Positions 17,646 to 25,130 of a stretch of DNA of 64,000 bases are shown piece after piece. Within the stretch, counting starts at the first letter, position 1, and each line of letters opens with the position of its first letter. The stretch is from assembly GCF_035987325.1 (NCBI RefSeq), contig NZ_CP108488.1, forward strand, positions 6,634,001 through 6,698,000. Reading direction: 5' to 3'. The notes beneath the pieces are model-generated. The model made no database searches. It worked only from the letters and a program-made list of their open reading frames with translations, and was not told where the DNA came from. A program made the translations under genes and the position numbers. The stretch comes from Streptomyces sp. NBC_01244 (lineage in GTDB: Bacteria; Actinomycetota; Actinomycetes; Streptomycetales; Streptomycetaceae).

Positions 17646-18374
17646 ATGGCGATCCGTGCGGTGCTGTGGGACATCGACGACACCCTTTTCGACTACACCG
17701 GGGCCGACCGGGCCGGGCTCGCGGCGCACCTGGTCGCCGAGGGGCTCGCGGAGCGGTACGGGGCTCCGCGCGAGGCGCTCGCGCTGTGGCGGCGGATCAC
17801 CGACCGGCACTGGGAGCGGTTCGCGGCGGGGGAGGGCACCTTCCAGGGCCAGCGCCGTGACCGGGTGCGGGAGTTCCTCGGGGAGCCCGCGATGAGCGAC
17901 GCGCAGGCCGACGACTGGTTCGGGCGGTACGTGGCGCACTACACGGCCGCCTGGGAGCTCTTCCCCGACGTGGTGCCCGTACTGGACGTCCTGGCCGGCG
18001 GCTACCGGCACGGGGTGCTCTCCAACTCCTCCGTGGTCAACCAGGACCCCAAGCTGCGCCACCTCGGCCTGCGCGACCGTTTCGAGGTCCTGGTGTGCGC
18101 CGTGGAGCTCGGCGTCAGCAAGCCCGAGGCCGGCGCCTTCCTCGCCGCGTGCGCCGAGATGGGGCTGGAGCCGGGGGAAGTGGTCTACGTGGGGGACCAG
18201 CCGGAGATCGACGCGCGCGGCGCCCGTGACGCCGGGCTGACCGCCGTGTGGCTCGACCGCGACGGATCGCGGGGCCCCGGGCCCGAGGGTGTGCACCGGA
18301 TCGCCGGACTCGACCGGCTCCCGCAGGTGCTGGCCGGGGATACCCGTTTTGGAGCACGGTCAGCCATCCGGTAA
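17646..18374 (+). CDS. HAD superfamily hydrolase
   Basis: 242 residues with the four HAD motifs: nucleophile loop LWDIDDTLF (Asp9, Asp11), motif II around VLSNSS, the Lys of motif III in VSKPEAGAF, and motif IV in VYVGDQPEIDARGARDAG. A helical cap lies between motifs I and II, as in type C1 phosphatases. Likely a small phosphomonoesterase of unknown substrate. It has a weak SD and sits between gltX and the tRNA cluster; the tRNA promoter overlaps its last codons. Confidence 0.88.
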   Translation: MAIRAVLWDIDDTLFDYTGADRAGLAAHLVAEGLAERYGAPREALALWRRITDRHWERFAAGEGTFQGQRRDRVREFLGEPAMSDAQADDWFGRYVAHYTAAWELFPDVVPVLDVLAGGYRHGVLSNSSVVNQDPKLRHLGLRDRFEVLVCAVELGVSKPEAGAFLAACAEMGLEPGEVVYVGDQPEIDARGARDAGLTAVWLDRDGSRGPGPEGVHRIAGLDRLPQVLAGDTRFGARSAIR

Positions 18375-18377
18375 TGT
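18349..18377 (+). promoter_or_regulatory. Probable promoter of the tRNA cluster
   Basis: TTGGAG (18349-18354), a 17-base spacer and TAATGT (18372-18377) match a vegetative promoter. It lies over the end of the HAD gene, about 85 bases before the first tRNA. Confidence 0.5.
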
Positions 18378-18460
18378 TCTTTCTGCGCCGCCCGCTCGGG
18401 CCGAAAGGCCGGGCCGGAGACGCTAACCGAACGAAAGTCCCTCAGGGTCTTGCGTTTTGG

Positions 18461-18532
18461 TGGGCTATAGTGTAATTGGCAACACGAGAGTTTCTGGTTC
18501 TCTTATTCTAGGTTCGAGTCCTGGTAGCCCAG
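18461..18532 (+). tRNA. tRNA-Gln (CTG), copy 1
   Basis: A 72-base cloverleaf: acceptor TGGGCTA/TAGCCCA with discriminator G, D-stem GTGT/ACAC, anticodon loop TTCTGGT (anticodon CTG), T-arm CTAGG-TTCGAGT-CCTGG. The last pair of the anticodon stem is a T-T mismatch. CCA is not encoded. Confidence 0.97.
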
Positions 18533-18558
18533 CGCAGTTCAGTAGTAACGCAGTGCTT

Positions 18559-18631
18559 GCCCCCGTTGTGTAGCGGCCTAGCACGCCGCCCTCTCAAGGC
18601 GGTAGCGCCGGTTCGAATCCGGTCGGGGGTA
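18559..18631 (+). tRNA. tRNA-Glu (CTC), copy 1
   Basis: A 73-base cloverleaf: acceptor GCCCCCG/CGGGGGT, anticodon arm CCGCC-CTCTCAA-GGCGG (anticodon CTC), T-arm GCCGG-TTCGAAT-CCGGT, discriminator A, CCA not encoded. Confidence 0.97.
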
Positions 18632-18692
18632 CAGATCCTTCCCGTGAGATTTCCAGGGTCGCACCCGGATTTTTTGATGCAGGATCGCTAGG

Positions 18693-18765
18693 GCCCCCGT
18701 TGTGTAGCGGCCTAGCACGCCGCCCTCTCAAGGCGGTAGCGCCGGTTCGAATCCGGTCGGGGGTA
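18693..18765 (+). tRNA. tRNA-Glu (CTC), copy 2
   Basis: Identical in sequence to the tRNA-Glu at 18559-18631, with unrelated spacer on both sides. Confidence 0.97.
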
Positions 18766-18789
18766 CGGTGTCTAGCTGGTCTAGACCTG

Positions 18790-18861
18790 TGGGCTATAGT
18801 GTAATTGGCAACACGAGAGTTTCTGGTTCTCTTATTCTAGGTTCGAGTCCTGGTAGCCCAG
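18790..18861 (+). tRNA. tRNA-Gln (CTG), copy 2
   Basis: Identical to the tRNA-Gln at 18461-18532. The spacer after it (GCGCAGTACAGCAGTAAC) resembles the spacer after copy 1 (GCGCAGTTCAGTAGTAAC), so a Gln-spacer-Glu block appears to have been duplicated. Confidence 0.97.
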
Positions 18862-18883
18862 CGCAGTACAGCAGTAACAGCTA

Positions 18884-18956
18884 GCCCCCGTTGTGTAGCG
18901 GCCTAGCACGCCGCCCTCTCAAGGCGGTAGCGCCGGTTCGAATCCGGTCGGGGGTA
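18884..18956 (+). tRNA. tRNA-Glu (CTC), copy 3
   Basis: Third identical tRNA-Glu, last gene of the cluster. A strong hairpin starts 7 bases after it. Confidence 0.97.
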
Positions 18957-18962
18957 CGCACA

Positions 18963-18999
18963 GAAGAGGCCCTCCGCGTTCATCGCGGAGGGCCTCTTC
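18963..18999 (+). terminator. Terminator of the tRNA cluster
   Basis: A perfect 16-bp stem (GAAGAGGCCCTCCGCG / CGCGGAGGGCCTCTTC) with a TTCAT loop, followed by a T-rich stretch (GTCGTTTCC). Confidence 0.9.
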
Positions 19000-19133
19000 G
19001 TCGTTTCCGGGCAGGGTCGAGAAGGAAGAAGTACGGGCCCGGCGGCGCGTGTGTGGACGTGTGCGGCGTCTCACGCGCCCCCGGGCCCGGGGGTGGTTGG
19101 TGGTGGAGGTCTGCGAGCGGGAGGTGCTGGTGC

Positions 19134-19850
19134 TCAGCTGGAGCGGCGCAGGGCCTCGGTCAGCCGGGCGGCCGCGTCGATGACGGCCTGGGCGTGCATG
19201 CGCCCCGGGTGGCGGGTCAGGCGCTCGATAGGCCCGGAGACCGATACGGAGGCCACCACGCGGTTCGAGGGGCCGCGCACCGGCGCCGAGACGGAGGCCA
19301 CGCCGGGCTCCCGCTCGCCGATCGACTGCGCCCAGCCGCGACGCCGTACGCCCGAGAGCGCCGTCGCCGTGAAGCGCGCGCCCTGCAGGCCGCGGTGGAG
19401 CCGCTCGGGCTCCTCCCAGGCCATCAGGATCTGCGCGGCCGAGCCGGCCTTCATCGGGAGCGTGGAGCCCACCGGGACGGTGTCCCGCAGGCCCGACAGC
19501 CGCTCGGCGGCCGCCACGCAGATGCGCATGTCGCCCTGACGCCGGTAGAGCTGCGCGCTCTCGCCCGTAACGTCCCGGAGGTGGGTGAGCACCGGTCCGG
19601 CCGTGGCCAGCAGGCGGTCCTCGCCGGCCGCGGCGGCGAGCTCCGCCAGCCGCGGTCCGAGGATGAACCGGCCCTGCATGTCCCTCGCCACCATCCGGTG
19701 GTGTTCCAAAGCCACGGCAAGGCGATGTGCCGTGGGTCGTGCGAGCCCTGTCGCCGCGACCAGCCCGGCGAGGGTGGCCGGACCGGACTCCAGTGCGCTC
19801 AATACCAGAGCTGCCTTGTCGAGAACGCCGACGCCGCTAGAGTTGTCCAT
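19134..19850 (-). CDS. ndgR: IclR-family regulator NdgR
   Basis: A 238-residue IclR protein with an N-terminal winged helix (LDKAALVLSALESGPATLAGL, GLARPTAHRLAVALEHHRMV) and a C-terminal effector domain (VPVGSTLPMKAGSAAQIL, GVASVSAPVRGPSNRVVASV). It is divergent from leuCD, the arrangement of NdgR in S. coelicolor, which controls branched-chain amino acid synthesis and affects antibiotic production (established for that homologue). The ATG at 19850 begins the conserved MDNSSGVGVLDKAAL. A 21-bp near-perfect palindrome ends 13 bases upstream, suggesting autoregulation. Confidence 0.93.
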   Translation of the reverse strand: MDNSSGVGVLDKAALVLSALESGPATLAGLVAATGLARPTAHRLAVALEHHRMVARDMQGRFILGPRLAELAAAAGEDRLLATAGPVLTHLRDVTGESAQLYRRQGDMRICVAAAERLSGLRDTVPVGSTLPMKAGSAAQILMAWEEPERLHRGLQGARFTATALSGVRRRGWAQSIGEREPGVASVSAPVRGPSNRVVASVSVSGPIERLTRHPGRMHAQAVIDAAARLTEALRRSS

Positions 19851-19862
19851 GAAACGATATTC

Positions 19863-19883
19863 GCGTCTCACACTGTGAAACGC
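19863..19883. promoter_or_regulatory. Candidate NdgR operator in the ndgR-leuC intergenic region
   Basis: Two 10-base arms, GCGTCTCACA and TGTGAAACGC, flank a central C; 9 of 10 pairs match. It lies 13-33 bases before the ndgR start and about 150 bases before leuC. An IclR dimer bound here could control both genes. Confidence 0.65.
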
Positions 19884-20034
19884 AAGTTCAATTTTTCCAA
19901 GAACCAGCGAGTCTGTATGTGCGGGTCCACGAACCACTGGGTCCGAGCCGTCGTCCGGGACGTGGGGTACGGACGATCAGGCGCACGAGATCTCTATCAA
20001 GCGCCGGCACAACCGGCCGGCCGGAGGGAAAGCG

Positions 20035-21468
20035 ATGGGTAGGACACTCGCGGAGAAGGTCTGGGACGACCATGTCGTCCGGCGCGCCGAGGGCGAGCCC
20101 GATCTCCTCTTCATCGATCTGCACCTGCTGCACGAGGTGACCAGCCCCCAGGCCTTCGAGGGTCTGCGGCAGGCCGGCCGCAAGGTCCGGCGCCTGGACC
20201 TCACCATCGCGACCGAGGACCACAACACCCCCACCATCGACATCGACAAGCCGATCGCGGACCCGGTCTCCCGGGCCCAGCTCGAGACGCTGCGGTCGAA
20301 CTGCGCCGAGTTCGGCGTGCGCCTGCACTCGCTGGGCGACGTCGAGCAGGGTGTCGTCCACGTCGTGGGACCGCAGCTGGGTCTGACCCAGCCGGGCACC
20401 ACCGTGGTCTGTGGTGACTCGCACACCTCCACGCACGGCGCCTTCGGCGCGCTGGCGTTCGGCATCGGCACCAGCCAGGTCGAGCACGTGCTGGCGACCC
20501 AGACGCTGCCGCTGGCCCGCCCCAAGACGATGGCGATCACCGTCACCGGCGCGCTGGCCGAGGGCGTCACCGCCAAGGACCTGATCCTGGCGATCATCGC
20601 CAAGATCGGCACCGGCGGCGGCCAGGGCTACATCCTGGAGTACCGCGGCGAGGCCGTCGAGAACCTGTCGATGGAAGCCCGCATGACCATCTGCAACATG
20701 TCGATCGAGGCCGGCGCCCGCGCGGGCATGATCGCCCCCGACCAGACCACCTTCGACTACCTCCAGGGCCGCGACCACGCCCCCGCGGGCGAGGACTGGG
20801 ACGCGGCGGTCGCGTACTGGAAGACCCTGCGCACCGACGACGACGCCGTCTTCGACGCCGAGGTCGTCATCGACGGCACCACGCTGTCGCCGTTCGTCAC
20901 CTGGGGCACCAACCCCGGCCAGGGCGCACCCCTGTCGGCCAACGTCCCCGACCCTGCTTCGTACGAGGACGCTTCGGAGCGCAACGCCGCCGAAAAGGCC
21001 CTGGAGTACATGGGGTTGACCGCCGGACAGGCGCTGCGCGACATCAAGGTCGACACCGTCTTCGTAGGTTCCTGCACCAACGGCCGCATCGAGGACCTGC
21101 GTGCCGTCGCCGGGATCATCGAGGGCCGCAAAGTCGCCGAGGGCGTACGGATGCTGGTCGTCCCGGGCTCGGTCCGCGTCGCCCTGCAGGCAGTGTCGGA
21201 GGGCCTGGACAAGGTCTTCAAGGAGGCCGGCGCCGAATGGCGGCACGCGGGCTGCTCGATGTGTCTGGGCATGAACCCCGACCAACTGGCCCCCGGTGAG
21301 CGCTCCGCGTCCACCTCCAACCGCAACTTCGAGGGCCGTCAGGGCAAGGGCGGGCGCACCCACCTGGTGTCCCCGCAGGTGGCCGCCGCCACCGCGGTAC
21401 TGGGCCACTTGGCCTCGCCCGCCGACCTGGCCGGGTCGTCCGCCGCTACCGCGCCCGCAGGAGTCTGA
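20035..21468 (+). CDS. leuC: 3-isopropylmalate dehydratase large subunit LeuC
   Basis: A 477-residue aconitase-family subunit carrying the 4Fe-4S cluster that isomerises 2- to 3-isopropylmalate in leucine synthesis. Cluster cysteines are in [13 protein letters not shown] and [11 protein letters not shown]; other landmarks are [19 protein letters not shown] and EDHNTPT. GGAGGG lies 6 bases before the ATG. leuD follows after 5 bases. Expression is probably controlled by the divergent ndgR. Confidence 0.98.
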   Translation: MGRTLAEKVWDDHVVRRAEGEPDLLFIDLHLLHEVTSPQAFEGLRQAGRKVRRLDLTIATEDHNTPTIDIDKPIADPVSRAQLETLRSNCAEFGVRLHSLGDVEQGVVHVVGPQLGLTQPGTTVVCGDSHTSTHGAFGALAFGIGTSQVEHVLATQTLPLARPKTMAITVTGALAEGVTAKDLILAIIAKIGTGGGQGYILEYRGEAVENLSMEARMTICNMSIEAGARAGMIAPDQTTFDYLQGRDHAPAGEDWDAAVAYWKTLRTDDDAVFDAEVVIDGTTLSPFVTWGTNPGQGAPLSANVPDPASYEDASERNAAEKALEYMGLTAGQALRDIKVDTVFVGSCTNGRIEDLRAVAGIIEGRKVAEGVRMLVVPGSVRVALQAVSEGLDKVFKEAGAEWRHAGCSMCLGMNPDQLAPGERSASTSNRNFEGRQGKGGRTHLVSPQVAAATAVLGHLASPADLAGSSAATAPAGV

Positions 21469-21473
21469 GAACG

Positions 21474-22067
21474 ATGGAAGCCTTCACCACCCACACCGGC
21501 CGGGCCGTCCCGCTGCGCCGCAGCAACGTCGACACCGACCAGATCATCCCGGCCCACTGGCTGAAGAAGATCACCCGCGACGGTTTCGAGGACGGGCTCT
21601 TCGAGGCCTGGCGCAAGGACCCGGAGTTCATCACCAACCGCCCCGAGCGCGCCGGTGCGACCGTCCTGGTCGCCGGTCCCGACTTCGGCACCGGTTCCTC
21701 GCGCGAGCACGCCGTCTGGGCCCTGCAGAACTTCGGCTTCAAGACGGTCATCTCCTCCCGCTTCGCCGACATCTTCCGCGGCAACTCGCTGAAGAACGGT
21801 CTGCTGACCGTGGTCCTGCCGCAGGAGACCGTCGAGCGGCTGTGGAAGCTGACCGAGGCCGACCCCACCGCCGAGATCACGGTCGACCTGGTCGACCGCC
21901 AGGTCCGAGCCGAGGGCGTCGTCGCGGAGTTCGAACTCGACGACAACGCTCGCTGGCGGCTCCTGGAGGGGCTGGACGACATCTCGCTCACCCTTCAGAA
22001 CGAAGCGGACATCGCCACCTACGAAAGCGTTCGGCCGAGCTTCAAGCCCCGCACGATTCAGGCGTGA
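21474..22067 (+). CDS. leuD: 3-isopropylmalate dehydratase small subunit LeuD
   Basis: A 197-residue swivel-domain subunit that completes the LeuCD active site. Signatures: [14 protein letters not shown] near the N-terminus, [17 protein letters not shown] (substrate-binding loop) and [15 protein letters not shown]. It starts 5 bases after leuC with AGGAG upstream, so the two are co-translated. A perfect terminator hairpin begins about 50 bases beyond the stop codon. Confidence 0.98.
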   Translation: MEAFTTHTGRAVPLRRSNVDTDQIIPAHWLKKITRDGFEDGLFEAWRKDPEFITNRPERAGATVLVAGPDFGTGSSREHAVWALQNFGFKTVISSRFADIFRGNSLKNGLLTVVLPQETVERLWKLTEADPTAEITVDLVDRQVRAEGVVAEFELDDNARWRLLEGLDDISLTLQNEADIATYESVRPSFKPRTIQA

Positions 22068-22116
22068 TTCCAGCCTGATCAGCGCTTATTCGCCTTAGGG
22101 TGATCACATAGGCAAC

Positions 22117-22150
22117 ACTGTGCCCCCTGCCATCCGGCAGGGGGCACAGT
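22117..22150 (+). terminator. Terminator after leuCD
   Basis: A perfect 15-bp stem (ACTGTGCCCCCTGCC / GGCAGGGGGCACAGT) with an ATCC loop. Confidence 0.88.
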
Positions 22151-22204
22151 CGTGTGTTGAGGCCCCGTGAGGCGACAACTCGCCCCAGATGGCACAATCT
22201 GTGC

Positions 22205-22432
22205 ATGGAACGCGACAGTCAACTTGAGCTCTACGGACTTGTCGCCGACCGATTGAAAGAAGCACACACAAGGGTGCGCACACTGCAAGTCCCGGAGGGC
22301 GTAAGGATGGCGCTGTCCCGGAAGCTGTTGGTCGTCACCGCCGTGGCGAAGCATGATCTCGCCGACGCGGCAAGGCGCCTGGACAGGTTGATGAAGGACC
22401 TCGACGAGGGTCGATTCCCTGAAGGCGACTGA
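22205..22432 (+). CDS. Small conserved helical protein, function unknown
   Basis: 75 residues from ATG 22205 (MERDSQLELYGLVADRLKEA). The sequence is amphipathic and mostly helical, with a central basic stretch (EGVRMALSRKLLVVTAVAKHDL) and a charged tail (RRLDRLMKDLDEGRFPEGD). There is no signal peptide, membrane helix or known motif. It lies between leuCD and hupS with its own flanking terminator and promoter, a position it holds in other Streptomyces as far as I remember. A GTG 51 bases upstream would start inside the terminator and is unlikely. Confidence 0.7.
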   Translation: MERDSQLELYGLVADRLKEAHTRVRTLQVPEGVRMALSRKLLVVTAVAKHDLADAARRLDRLMKDLDEGRFPEGD

Positions 22433-22495
22433 TGCGAAGGAACTCCGTAACGGCCTACAACGTTGCGGCACTAGGGTGATAAGCCCGTTTCGTGT

Positions 22496-22524
22496 TTGAT
22501 TTGCGGTATATATCCGCCTAACGT
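22496..22524 (+). promoter_or_regulatory. Probable hupS promoter
   Basis: TTGATT (22496-22501), a 17-base spacer and TAACGT (22519-22524). The spacer contains a TATATAT tract, rare in this GC-rich DNA. The predicted leader is about 45 bases. Confidence 0.6.
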
Positions 22525-22577
22525 GCGAAATAAGCTTGAACACATTCGTTCTGGCGAAGTCTCCGAAGGGGAAGACG

Positions 22578-23258
22578 TTGAACAAGGCGCAGCTCGTAGA
22601 AGCGATTGCCGACAAGCTGGGCGGCCGTCAGCAGGCCGCGGACGCCGTCGACGCGGTACTGGACGCCATCGTCCGCGCGACCGTCGCGGGCGACCGGGTC
22701 TCGGTCACGGGCTTCGGCTCGTTCGAGAAGGTCGACCGCCCGGCCCGTTACGCCCGCAACCCCCAGACGGGTGAGCGCGTCCGGGTCAAGAAGACCTCTG
22801 TTCCCCGCTTCCGTGCGGGCCAGGGCTTCAAGGACCTGGTCAGCGGCACCAAGAAGCTGCCCAAGGGCGGCGAGGTATCGGTGAAGAAGGCGCCCAAGGG
22901 CAGCCTCACCGGTGGCGCTTCGGCGACGGTCAAGAAGGCCGCCGCGAAGAAGGCCGCACCCGCCAAGAAGGCCGCTGCCGCAGCCAAGACCACGGTCGCG
23001 AAGAAGGCCACGGCCAAGAAGGTCACCGCCACCGCCAAGAAGACGGTCGCCAAGACCGCCGTGGCGAAGAAGGCCGCCCCCGCGGCCAAGAAGGCCACGG
23101 TCAAGAAGGCCGCGGCGACGGCGAAGAAGACCACCGCCACCGCGAAGAAGACCGCCCCGGCGGCCAAGAAGGCCACCGCTGCGACGAAGGCGCCCGCCAA
23201 GAAGACGGCGACGCGCAAGGCCACCGCGAAGAAGACCACCGCCCGCAAGACCAAGTAG
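22578..23258 (+). CDS. hupS: HU-family nucleoid protein HupS with lysine/alanine-rich tail
   Basis: 226 residues. The first 95 or so are a complete HU domain (NKAQLVEAIADKLGGRQQAA, VTGFGSFEKVDRPARYARNPQTGERVRV, VPRFRAGQGFKDLV). The rest is a histone-H1-like tail of AAKKA/TAKK repeats ending ATRKATAKKTTARKTK. HupS compacts the spore nucleoid in Streptomyces (established). The TTG at 22578 is chosen because it gives the canonical N-terminus with GAAGGGG upstream; another TTG 42 bases earlier adds non-conserved residues. The repetitive tail is prone to length change. Confidence 0.95.
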   Translation: MNKAQLVEAIADKLGGRQQAADAVDAVLDAIVRATVAGDRVSVTGFGSFEKVDRPARYARNPQTGERVRVKKTSVPRFRAGQGFKDLVSGTKKLPKGGEVSVKKAPKGSLTGGASATVKKAAAKKAAPAKKAAAAAKTTVAKKATAKKVTATAKKTVAKTAVAKKAAPAAKKATVKKAAATAKKTTATAKKTAPAAKKATAATKAPAKKTATRKATAKKTTARKTK

Positions 23259-23277
23259 GGCAACGAGTCACACACGC

Positions 23278-23312
23278 CGGGCCGGTTTCCCCACGGCGGG
23301 GAAGCCGGCCCG
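23278..23312. terminator. Bidirectional terminator between hupS and cofC
   Basis: A stem of about 15 bp with one G-T pair (CGGGCCGGTTTCCCC against GGGGAAGCCGGCCCG) around a 5-base loop, between convergent genes. Confidence 0.75.
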
Positions 23313-23331
23313 CGGTGCGTCGGGCGGTGCG

Positions 23332-24135
23332 TCAGAAGGTCTGCAAGGTGACCAGGGTGATCCGCAGGCCCGTGCCCTCGCCGTCCGTCTCGATCCGGAC
23401 CCGCTGTCCGGGACGCAGCAGCCGCAGGCCGCCCGCGTCGAACGCGGGGGCCTCGAAGGGCACCGGGGTGCCGTCGTCCAGCAGCACACTGCCGCTGCGG
23501 GTCTGGGAGTCGTACGTGTACGCGGTCGCCTGCATACGGGCACTGTATCGGGCCGTATGGCGCCCCACACCGAGGGTCAGGGCCCTGCGCAGATCCGCCC
23601 CCGTGTCCACGTCTCGGCGGATGCTCTCGACGCCGGAGAGGGCCATTTCCACCGCTCCCGAGGCCGAATGCCGGGCCCGTGAGGGGCCGCCGAACGAGGG
23701 TGCCAATTCCACGTCCGGAGCAGCGGAAAGCAGGGTCGTCCCGATTCCCGCCGCATCCGCCAGAAATGCCCGGGGAAATGCCGAAGCGGTTTCGAGCACG
23801 CGTAGCAATTCGGGTGGCCGCAGCGCCGGCAGATCCGCGTTCATGGCGGCCACCGCCGCCCCCGGTCTGCCCGCCCTTATCTCCCGCGCCCCGTGGGCCA
23901 GTGCCGCGTTGAGACCGGCCGCCGGGGAGTCCGGCACGATCCGGGCCCCCAGCCGCGCCAGTTCCGCCCCGGCCGCCGGATCGTCCGTGACGACCACCAC
24001 ATCCGCGACCGCCGAGCAGTCCAGCGCCCCCGCGACGGTGTCCAGCGCGAACGCCAGGGCGAGCCCCGGCCGGGACGCTCCCACGGCCGCCGCGAGGCGG
24101 CTCTTGGCCACCGCCAGCGGCTTCAGCGGGACCAC
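23332..24135 (-). CDS. cofC: 2-phospho-L-lactate/phosphoenolpyruvate guanylyltransferase CofC with C-terminal extension
   Basis: Residues 1-200 match CofC/FbiD, which activates phospholactate or PEP with GTP for coenzyme F420: VPLKPLAVAKSRLA (nucleotide loop), VVVVTDDP, AAMNADLPALRP and SFGGPSRARHSASGA. Residues 201-267 (MQATAYTYDSQ to LVTLQTF) are an extra small beta-rich domain normally absent from this family; it begins with Met but has no SD, so it is annotated as a fusion. The GTG at 24135 has GGAG 4 bases upstream. A better SD (GGAGGG) lies before an in-frame GTC eight codons earlier. Confidence 0.85.
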   Translation of the reverse strand: MVPLKPLAVAKSRLAAAVGASRPGLALAFALDTVAGALDCSAVADVVVVTDDPAAGAELARLGARIVPDSPAAGLNAALAHGAREIRAGRPGAAVAAMNADLPALRPPELLRVLETASAFPRAFLADAAGIGTTLLSAAPDVELAPSFGGPSRARHSASGAVEMALSGVESIRRDVDTGADLRRALTLGVGRHTARYSARMQATAYTYDSQTRSGSVLLDDGTPVPFEAPAFDAGGLRLLRPGQRVRIETDGEGTGLRITLVTLQTF

Positions 24136-24377
24136 CAGACTCCAGACGGCGTTCGTGACGGACCCCTTCCCTCCGGCACGCTCGCGCGCCGCTCAGACCA
24201 TGTGCGGGTCATGGCCGGGTCATGCGGAGCCCCATTGTCACCTCATGCCGGGCGACCCGGGGTCTGGTCCGGGTGTCCGGGGCGTACGGTGTTCTCGACA
24301 GAGACCGGACCCGGGGCCACACTTGTCCGTCCCCGGGGTGCCCAAGCCGCGCACCGGTCCTAGAGGAAGGTGTCCGA

Positions 24378-25130
24378 GTGTCCCGCCGCAGAATCGGCTT
24401 CTGGTACCGCCTTGCGGCGGCCATCGCGAAACCGCCGCTGGTAGTGCTCTTCAAGCGGGACTGGCGGGGAATGGACAACATTCCGACCGAGGGCGGATTT
24501 ATCACCGCCGTCAATCACAACTCGTATCTGGACCCGCTGTCCTACGCGCACTTCCAGTACAACACCGGCCGGGTGCCCCGATTGCTCGGCAAGGCGGCCC
24601 TCTTCGAGGTCCCGATTGTCGGAGCGATCCTGCGCGGCTCCGGCCAGATCCCCGTCTACCGGGAGTCCACCAACGCCCTGGACGCATTCCGGGCCGCCGT
24701 GGACGCGATCGAGCGCGGCGAATGCGTGGCCTTTTACCCGGAGGGCACCCTCACCCGGGACCCGGACGTGTGGCCGATGGCCGGCAAGACCGGCGCCGCC
24801 CGCGTGGCGCTGATGACCAGGGCCCCCGTCATTCCGGTGGCCCAGTGGGGCGCGAACCTCGCGATGCCGCCCTACGCCAAGGAGAACAAGGTCAGCTTGT
24901 TCCCGCGCAAAACCCTCCAGGTCCTCGCCGGGCCCCCCGTGGACCTCTCCGCGTACTACGACCGGGAACCCACCCCGGACGTGCTCAGGGAGGTCACCGA
25001 GGTCATCATGGCGGCCATCACCGGGCTGCTGGAGGAACTGCGGGGCGAGAGCGCGCCCCCGAAGCCGTACGACCATCGCAACGCCAGGGCTCAGCAGCGG
25101 CGCAAGGCCGCAGGGGAGGGCAACAAGTGA
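24378..25130 (+). CDS. plsC: 1-acyl-sn-glycerol-3-phosphate acyltransferase (PlsC family)
   Basis: 250 residues. The acyltransferase motifs are NHNSYLD (HX4D catalytic pair), GQIPVYRE, YPEGTLTR and a late VIPVAQWG. It transfers an acyl chain to lysophosphatidic acid at the membrane; an N-terminal hydrophobic segment (LAAAIAKPPLVVLF) may anchor it. The GTG start follows GAGGAAGG at 7 bases. Its last 4 bases overlap gpsA (GTGA), which makes the substrate precursor sn-glycerol-3-phosphate, so the pair is a phospholipid unit. Confidence 0.92.
   Translation: MSRRRIGFWYRLAAAIAKPPLVVLFKRDWRGMDNIPTEGGFITAVNHNSYLDPLSYAHFQYNTGRVPRLLGKAALFEVPIVGAILRGSGQIPVYRESTNALDAFRAAVDAIERGECVAFYPEGTLTRDPDVWPMAGKTGAARVALMTRAPVIPVAQWGANLAMPPYAKENKVSLFPRKTLQVLAGPPVDLSAYYDREPTPDVLREVTEVIMAAITGLLEELRGESAPPKPYDHRNARAQQRRKAAGEGNK

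Noticed and set aside
18461..18956. Repeated units resembling a CRISPR or attachment-site array
   Set aside because: The repeats are complete tRNA-Gln and tRNA-Glu cloverleafs; no integrase, cas gene or direct repeat of a tRNA 3' end flanks them.
22536..22577. Earlier TTG start for hupS
   Set aside because: It would add MNTFVLAKSPKGKT before the conserved HU N-terminus and would use part of the leader that carries the SD of the later start.
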